The notes under the pieces are model-generated. The model was not told the origin of the DNA. It saw only the letters and a list, made by a program, of their open reading frames with translations, and ran no database searches. Position numbers and translations under genes: made by a program. This document shows, piece by piece, positions 59,408 to 64,000 of a DNA stretch of 64,000 nucleotides. The stretch is from Mesorhizobium sp. B4-1-4 (GTDB lineage Bacteria; Pseudomonadota; Alphaproteobacteria; Rhizobiales; Rhizobiaceae), in assembly GCF_006439395.2 (NCBI RefSeq), contig NZ_CP083950.1, forward strand, positions 4,763,001 to 4,827,000, in the 5' to 3' direction. Positions within the stretch are counted from its first letter, which is position 1. Every line of letters begins with the position of its first letter.

Positions 59408-59514
59408 GCTAGAGCAATTCCAGGAAAAGTGTGAGCGGTTTTCCGCCCGGAATGGCGTCAAAACAAAGAGATATGGCATTTCGCCGTCTCCGTGAAACGG
59501 TGAAATGCTCTAGC
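59408..59514. repeat. 107-bp palindromic intergenic element with TAGAGC ends
   Basis: Ends GCTAGAGCA (59408-59416) and TGCTCTAGC (59506-59514) are perfect inverted repeats. Inside are AATTCCAGGAAAAGTGTG and a second hairpin GCATTTCGCCGT / ACGGTGAAATGC. It lies in the 350-bp gap 59383-59732. A degenerate fragment is at 60094-60143. The element type is frequent in Mesorhizobium-like genomes as I recall. Its ends share TAGAGC with the IS630 ends at 61376. Confidence 0.7.
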
Positions 59515-59601
59515 CACGCGGCGCTGCAAGATCAGCTTCACCTGGAGCCAGCAGGTCGGAGCAGGCAAGCGGATTGATGCCTGCGCCCCATCCCGTGGAA
59601 A

Positions 59602-59670
59602 TTAACCATGTTCATTAAGATCCGCCGCCGAAGGCCGTCCACCCCTTAACAAAGGTTAAGAAAGAGTTAA
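59602..59670. promoter_or_regulatory. CtrA-type sites upstream of the secreted protein gene
   Basis: TTAAGAAAGAGTTAA (59656-59670) is a perfect TTAA-N7-TTAA CtrA box 62 bp before the ATG at 59733. TTAACCAT (59602-59609), the CtrA half-site form, and TTAACAAAGGTTAA (spacing 6) are close by. Cell-cycle control by CtrA is inferred from these motifs. Confidence 0.6.
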
Positions 59671-59732
59671 TTTCCGATTCGGACGAAGTCCGGGCCGAGG
59701 CCGCAAGGTCGCGCCGGTGAACGGAGGACAAA

Positions 59733-60086
59733 ATGCGTTCGAATTCAGTGCTGGCTTGCCTCGCCGCGATTGCGGCCATGGCCGGCGGCTTCGCTGCGCC
59801 GGCATGCGCCGGACAGCATCAGGACCGTGTTTATGCCGATTCCTTCGGCAATCTCGTCATCGACAGCGCCGCCGGCTATAAGCGCATCATCGTCGGCGAG
59901 GGCAAGCTGGCCAAGAAACTGTCGGCCTACACCAGCGCCGGCCAGCCGAAGGTGATCTATCAGAACGAAGCCGACGAGATTACGGGCTACGGCGATTGCT
60001 ACCGGCCGCCGGTGTTCGTGAAGGGCCGCAGCTACATGTACGGGCTTTCCGACGGCGAGATGCCGCAGCTCAGCCGCTGCCGATAG
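59733..60086 (+). CDS. Secreted protein of unknown function
   Basis: A 117-aa protein with a signal peptide (~1-26, ends PACA). The mature part (QDRVYADSFGNLVIDSAAGY) has two cysteines (GDCYRPPV and SRCR), probably one disulfide, and a repeated basic/aromatic pattern. GGAGG lies 8 bases before ATG 59733. I recognise no named family. The upstream CtrA box suggests expression tied to the cell cycle. Confidence 0.75.
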   Translation: MRSNSVLACLAAIAAMAGGFAAPACAGQHQDRVYADSFGNLVIDSAAGYKRIIVGEGKLAKKLSAYTSAGQPKVIYQNEADEITGYGDCYRPPVFVKGRSYMYGLSDGEMPQLSRCR

Positions 60087-60093
60087 TCTGGAG

Positions 60094-60143
60094 TAATTCC
60101 AAGAGACGCTTTTCCGTCTGGGATTGCGTCAGGCCACAAAGAG
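60094..60143. repeat. Degenerate fragment of the 59408-59514 repeat
   Basis: TAATTCCAAGAGACGCTTTT then CCGTCTGGGATTGCGTC matches, with changes, the AATTCC...TTTTCCG...GGAAT...GCGTC core of the element at 59408-59514. It lies between the secreted-protein gene and the convergent diguanylate cyclase. Confidence 0.5.
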
Positions 60144-61349
60144 TTAGAAGTGGCTTGCTTCGGTGCCGGCTGACGAAGGGACGCCGACTGGCCCGGCGGA
60201 GACGCGCACGCAGTCCCGCCCGGCATGCTTCGCCTTATAGAGCGCCGCATCCGCACGCCGCATGAGATCGGCGACGTTCTCGTTCGGATGGAGTTCGGCG
60301 ACCCCGAAACTCGCGGTGCAGCGACTATCCGCCGGCAGGCCGTCGATGGGCAGCGCGCCGAACGCGCTGCGCGTGCCTTCGGCGAACAGCCGGGCGGCGG
60401 CGATGTTGGCCCCGCGGAGCATGATGGCGAATTCCTCCCCGCCGATGCGGCCCGCGACATGGTGGCCGGCGGCGGCCTCGCGCAACAAGCCGGCAAAGGT
60501 CTCGATAACCCGGTCGCCGGAGGCGTGGCCGAAACCGTCGTTGATGCTCTTGAAATCATCGAGATCGGCGATGACCACGGCCACCGGCATGCCTTGCCGC
60601 GTGGCGCCAAGCACCGCAAGTTCGGCCCGACGCGTGAAGGCGCCGCGGTTGAGCAATCCCGAGAGCGTATCGGTCTCCGATTTTGAAGTCACCTCAGCCA
60701 GCACGTCGCGAACCAGGATAGCCAGCATCAGCAGCGCCAGCGCAAGGCCGAAGATGGTGCCGAGCGATTGCGACACCAGGGCGTAGTTGCTTTGCAGATA
60801 GGCCTGCGGATCAGCACCCCAGCCGCCGAGCGCATGCGCGATGAACGGCTTGGAGGCAAACTGCATGCCGCTGAGCGCCAGCACGGCCATCAGGATGCGG
60901 TCGAGCCGACCGAACCTCTGCCTTGAAGACCAGACTATACCGAGGCCGACGAACTGCATGGCGGCATAGGGAAGCTGGTAAGCCATCATGCGGGCCAGCG
61001 ACTGGCGCGGTAGGTCCTGCAAGCAGTAGACCGCGATGGTGGTGGCGAACAGGAAGAACAGCATTGGCCGCCAAGGCGGCGCCACGCCATATTTGTGGGC
61101 CAGCCCGGCGTTGAAACTTATAGTGGCGCCACGGAACACGGCAAAGGCGGCGGCCACCGGAAGCCGCGCATCGGTGAAGGCGGGGATGCTGAATTCGATG
61201 GCGAAATAGGCCATGCCCAGGAGATAGCCGTAGGCAAACCACCGCGCGGGGGCGCGGCCGGCATCGTGAAAGGCGATCGTCATGAAGGCGGCCGCCAGCA
61301 GGCCGGCAACCGACAAATTGATCAGCAGGATGAAATTGGCGCCGCTCAT
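60144..61349 (-). CDS. Membrane diguanylate cyclase (GGEEF)
   Basis: A 401-aa protein with six or seven TM helices in residues ~1-210 (FILLINLSVAGLLAAAFMTI...) and a C-terminal GGDEF domain (~240-390). The active site is GRIGGEEFAIML; substrate Asp and Asn are in VIADLDDFKSINDGFGHASG. No RxxD inhibitory site is found in the five residues before GGEEF. It makes c-di-GMP from two GTP. It is paralogous in layout to the gene at 62473-63669, on the other side of the IS630 copy. Confidence 0.9.
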   Translation of the reverse strand: MSGANFILLINLSVAGLLAAAFMTIAFHDAGRAPARWFAYGYLLGMAYFAIEFSIPAFTDARLPVAAAFAVFRGATISFNAGLAHKYGVAPPWRPMLFFLFATTIAVYCLQDLPRQSLARMMAYQLPYAAMQFVGLGIVWSSRQRFGRLDRILMAVLALSGMQFASKPFIAHALGGWGADPQAYLQSNYALVSQSLGTIFGLALALLMLAILVRDVLAEVTSKSETDTLSGLLNRGAFTRRAELAVLGATRQGMPVAVVIADLDDFKSINDGFGHASGDRVIETFAGLLREAAAGHHVAGRIGGEEFAIMLRGANIAAARLFAEGTRSAFGALPIDGLPADSRCTASFGVAELHPNENVADLMRRADAALYKAKHAGRDCVRVSAGPVGVPSSAGTEASHF

Positions 61350-61375
61350 TTCTTTTTCGAACCCCCGGCCTCAGC

Positions 61376-62431
61376 TAGAGCGTCGGGCGAATAGGGTGAA
61401 TCGTTGGGATTCCCTTTTCGACTGAAGTCTGATTCCTATGGATGCGGAGGTGCACCATGGGCAAAGCGGTTTCGCAGGATTTGAGGCTACGACTTGTTCG
61501 CGGCATTGCCGAGGGCAAGTCGCGGCGGGCAGTTGCGGCGCAGTTTGAGGTGGCGCCTTCGACGGCGGTACGCGTTCAGGCACGCTATGCGGCGACTGGT
61601 TCCGTCGAACGCCGGCCCGTCAGGGGCGTCCTGCCGGGTCTGGCAAACTCGGCCCGTATCGTCAGGCCATTGTCGACAAAGTGATGGCCAGGCCGGACAT
61701 CACGATGCCTGAGCTTGGCGCGTGGCTTGAAGACGAGCACGGCGTCAGGGCGGACCCGTCGAACCTGTCGAAGTTGCTGTGCCGGGAGGGGTTTACGTAT
61801 AAAAAAAGCCCTGCTGGCGTCGGAGCAAGAACGGCCCGACGTGAGAGCGGCGCGGCGTGAGTGGCGCGACCATCATCAGCCTCTGATGCGCGCCGTGCCG
61901 GCGCGGATCGTCTTCATCGACGAAACGAGCGTGAAGACCAACATGACCCCATTGCGCGGGCGCAGCCTGCGCGGCAAGAGGCTCCTCGCCGATGCGCCCT
62001 TCGGCAAATGGCATACCCAGACCTTCATCGCCGGCCTGCGTTGCCATGAACTGGTGGCCCCCTGGATCATCGAGGGAGCCATCGACGGTGCGGCGTTCGA
62101 TGCCTATGTCGAAACCCAGCTCGCACCGGCTCTCGGGCGCGGCGACATCGTTATTCTGGACAATCTCAATGTCCACAAAAGTCCGCGCGCCGCAGAGGCA
62201 CTCAAACAGCGCGGCGCCAGGTTCCTCTTCCTGCCCAAATATTCGCCGGACCTCAACCCGATCGAGATGGCCTTCGCAAAACTCAAAACCCTGTTGCGAA
62301 AGGCCAAAGCGCGCACCTACGACGATCTCGTCCGCGCCGTCGGAAGCATCTGCGCCATGTTCGATCCAACCGAATGCTGGAACTATCTCAAACAGGCAGG
62401 CTACGTTGCATGTTAATCGCCCGATGCTCTA
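61376..62431 (+). mobile_element. IS630-family insertion sequence, decayed transposase
   Basis: Ends GAGCGTCGGGCGAATA (61378) and TAATCGCCCGATGCTC (to 62429) form an imperfect inverted repeat; the element is 1052 bp and is flanked by TA dinucleotides (61376-61377 and 62430-62431), the IS630/Tc1 target duplication. It lies between two diguanylate cyclase genes, in the gap upstream of one and downstream of the other. Confidence 0.82.
61457..62416 (+). pseudogene. IS630-family transposase with two homopolymer indels
   Basis: Starts MGKAVSQDLRLRLVRGIAEG after GGAGG with an intact helix-turn-helix (SRRAVAAQFEVAPSTAVRVQ). Near 61623-61626 (a run of four G) the frame slips: the expected RPAGSGKLGPYRQAIVDKVM and ITMPELGAWLEDEHGV run in another frame until a run of seven A at 61801-61807, where KKALLASEQERPDVRAARRE returns to the first frame. 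The DDE core is intact afterwards (IVFIDETSVKTNM, VILDNLNVHKSP, FLPKYSPDLNPIEMAFAKLK). One missing G and one extra A explain it; sequencing error in homopolymers is an alternative. Confidence 0.8.
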
Positions 62432-62472
62432 GCATCGACGGGCGAAAAAGACGTTAACGCGAGGTTGCGGCG

Positions 62473-63669
62473 TCAGCCGGTCTTGGAGAGCTCCGGCACG
62501 AACGCCGTTTCCGGTCGTTCGTAGGAGAGGCGCACGCTGTCGCGGCCATTCTTCTTGGCCTTGTAGAGCGCCTCGTCGGCGCGGCGCATCAACGGCCCCA
62601 GGGCCTCGTCACCAGTGCGGGCCGCCACGCCGAAACTTGCGGTGACCTTGGTGCCGGTTGGAAGCCCGTCGACGCCTCCTGCCGAATAGAGCGTGCGCAC
62701 CGCTTCGGCGAACATTCGCGCCGCGGCAAGGTCGCTCAACGGCAGCAGCACCGCGAACTCTTCGCCGCCGATGCGGCCGGCGGCTCCGCGCTCGCCGGTG
62801 GCGGACCGGAGCTTGGCGGCGAAATCGGCAATCACCCGGTCGCCGGCGGCATGCCCGTGCACGTCGTTGAGCGCCTTGAAATGATCGAGGTCGGCCAGCA
62901 CCAGCGCCACCGGGAACTTCGCCGCCGCGCAACGCTGCAACAGGAACTCCGCGCGCTCCTCGAAGCCGCGCCGGTTGAGCAGGCCCGACAGGGGGTCGGT
63001 GTGCGTCTCGGCCTTCAGCGCCTTCATCACGTCGAGCGCCGCGGCGGTGAACAGGCAAAGCGCGATCAGCAGCGACAACAGCGCATGCGACAGCAGCGCC
63101 GTCGTCCAGTAGGACGAACCATAGAACCCGTCATAGGTGGTGAACGGCCCGTGCGCGATGACGACGGCAAGGGTGCGCACGAAGAAATTGAGACTCGACA
63201 GCAGCGACAGCACGAACAGGATTTTCTCTGTCGGGCCGTTGTTGCGAACCGGCCGCAATTCGGCGCCGACCAGAAGGCTGATGCCGCCGAAGGCGAAATT
63301 CATCGCCAGGATACGCCAGGTGAGATCCGGCTCAACGAACAGGAACCAGCAGAACGATGCTAGGCCACCTCCTGCCAGCACGCCGAGCCCCGGATAGGGC
63401 ACCTTGCGGCCGTAGCGGGCGACGATGGCGCCCGACAGGCAACAGCCGGCGATGATGAAGCAGATGTTGGACACCAGCTTGGTCAGCGCCATGCCAATGG
63501 GCAAGGTGAAATACTGCAACAGAAAGCCGGGTGCCGAAACACAGTAGCTGAACGCCAGCACGGCAAGATAAGGACGGTGGCGCTGATAGGTCCATAGCAC
63601 GAGGAAGGCCGCGCCGAGGGCCAGCGCGATCGTCGGATTGAGCAGCGCTATCAGCAGGCCGGTGTCCAA
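62473..63669 (-). CDS. Membrane diguanylate cyclase (GGEEF), second copy
   Basis: A 398-aa protein with about seven TM helices (~1-215) and a C-terminal GGDEF domain: LADLDHFKALNDVHGHAAGD and active site GRIGGEEFAVLLPLS. The RxxD I-site is again absent. Layout and length match the cyclase at 60144-61349, so the pair are likely old tandem paralogues now split by the IS630 copy. Start is TTG 63669 without a strong ribosome-binding site; an internal ATG is possible. Confidence 0.88.
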   Translation of the reverse strand: MDTGLLIALLNPTIALALGAAFLVLWTYQRHRPYLAVLAFSYCVSAPGFLLQYFTLPIGMALTKLVSNICFIIAGCCLSGAIVARYGRKVPYPGLGVLAGGGLASFCWFLFVEPDLTWRILAMNFAFGGISLLVGAELRPVRNNGPTEKILFVLSLLSSLNFFVRTLAVVIAHGPFTTYDGFYGSSYWTTALLSHALLSLLIALCLFTAAALDVMKALKAETHTDPLSGLLNRRGFEERAEFLLQRCAAAKFPVALVLADLDHFKALNDVHGHAAGDRVIADFAAKLRSATGERGAAGRIGGEEFAVLLPLSDLAAARMFAEAVRTLYSAGGVDGLPTGTKVTASFGVAARTGDEALGPLMRRADEALYKAKKNGRDSVRLSYERPETAFVPELSKTG

Positions 63670-63818
63670 AGGACGGTGACTTCCCCTTGCTTGACGTCGG
63701 GGAAGAGCTTAGAGGGCAAGCGCAAACAAGCGGTTAAACTCGGAGTGTCGCCACGATATGTCGCGGGGGAACCTGGCGCTGTCGGCGGCGTTCATGCATT
63801 CACCATCAGGAGCAGAGC

Positions 63819-64000
63819 ATGGCCGACACGATCACATTGACCGACCACGATGCAATCCGTTCATGGACTGCCGGGCGCGCCGGCTTTCCGGCAATCGTCG
63901 ACATATCGCCCGAGGCGGGAACGCAGCCGATGTTGAGGCTGGTCTTCGGCCAGCACGCCTATCAGGATCAGGACCAGCCGGAACGGCCGGTCAATGCCGG
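63819..64000 (+). CDS. Unknown protein, cut by the window edge
   Basis: Sixty codons (MADTITLTDHDAIRSWTAGR ... PMLRLVFGQHAYQDQDQPER) are open to the right edge. AGGAG lies 7 bases before ATG 63819. No family is recognised from this N-terminus. Divergent from the second diguanylate cyclase over 149 bp. Confidence 0.6.
   Translation, partial: MADTITLTDHDAIRSWTAGRAGFPAIVDISPEAGTQPMLRLVFGQHAYQDQDQPERPVNA

Overview
The window looks like chromosomal DNA from a Rhizobiales alphaproteobacterium, most likely Mesorhizobium or a close relative. This rests on gene content (MucR, CenR-type regulator, DUF1127 protein, hemC-hemD-mitofilin-hemY operon, sdhCDA-DUF3052-sdhB order), high GC, frequent GTG/TTG starts, and the kinds of intergenic palindromic repeats present. 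No identity search was possible, so the genus is an inference. No rRNA, tRNA, CRISPR array, prophage or symbiosis genes were seen.

Layout. 0-3.4 kb: lower beta-ketoadipate pathway (pcaIJF) divergent from its IclR-type regulator pcaR, with a palindromic operator between them. 3.4-8 kb: a 170-bp inverted repeat, a gamma-glutamylputrescine-type oxidase and glutamine-synthetase-like ligase pair, then a decay zone with remnants of a glycosyltransferase and a GntR regulator, and a GFA-family protein. 8-12.8 kb: a FadB-like beta-oxidation enzyme, and a 14-TM drug exporter with its divergent TetR regulator. 12.8-13.95 kb: an IS481-family element sitting inside a palindromic intergenic repeat. 13.96-18.5 kb: a sugar-type ABC importer (two permeases, double ATPase, binding protein), divergent from an 18.7-24.3 kb carbohydrate block: glucoamylase, 6-phosphogluconate dehydrogenase, glucose-6-phosphate dehydrogenase and a ROK-type/polyphosphate glucokinase. 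24.5-28.9 kb: mucR, an aminotransferase, an MFS exporter, a glutamine amidotransferase and a TerB-like protein.

28.9-38.7 kb: a heme operon hemC-hemD-mitofilin(Mic60-like)-hemY reads left; divergently tsaD-gpsA-YciI-EVE-protein methyltransferase-DUF1761-glycosyltransferase read right with several ATGA/GTGA overlaps. 38.7-44.1 kb: a LysR regulator, a DUF1127 protein, a 23-copy 8-bp tandem repeat between convergent genes, an L,D-transpeptidase, a CenR-like response regulator, a cyclic-nucleotide-binding protein, xthA and a LolA-family protein. 44.2-50.5 kb: ftsK with a perfect CtrA box upstream, a small secreted protein, glnK-amtB behind a sigma-54 promoter, and tesB. 50.6-54.7 kb: a UbiH-family hydroxylase, small proteins, OsmC and YceH. 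54.8-58.7 kb: the succinate dehydrogenase operon. 58.9-64 kb: an MliC-like lipoprotein, a secreted protein with a CtrA box, and two membrane diguanylate cyclases either side of an IS630-family copy whose transposase is broken by two homopolymer indels.

Most of the window is ordinary core genome. The most unusual structures are the CTACTGCC tandem repeat, the IS481 insertion whose transposase borrows its stop codon from the target site, the alpha-glucan-to-pentose-phosphate gene block, the bacterial mitofilin in the heme operon, and several families of intergenic palindromes, one of which shares its ends with the IS630 element.
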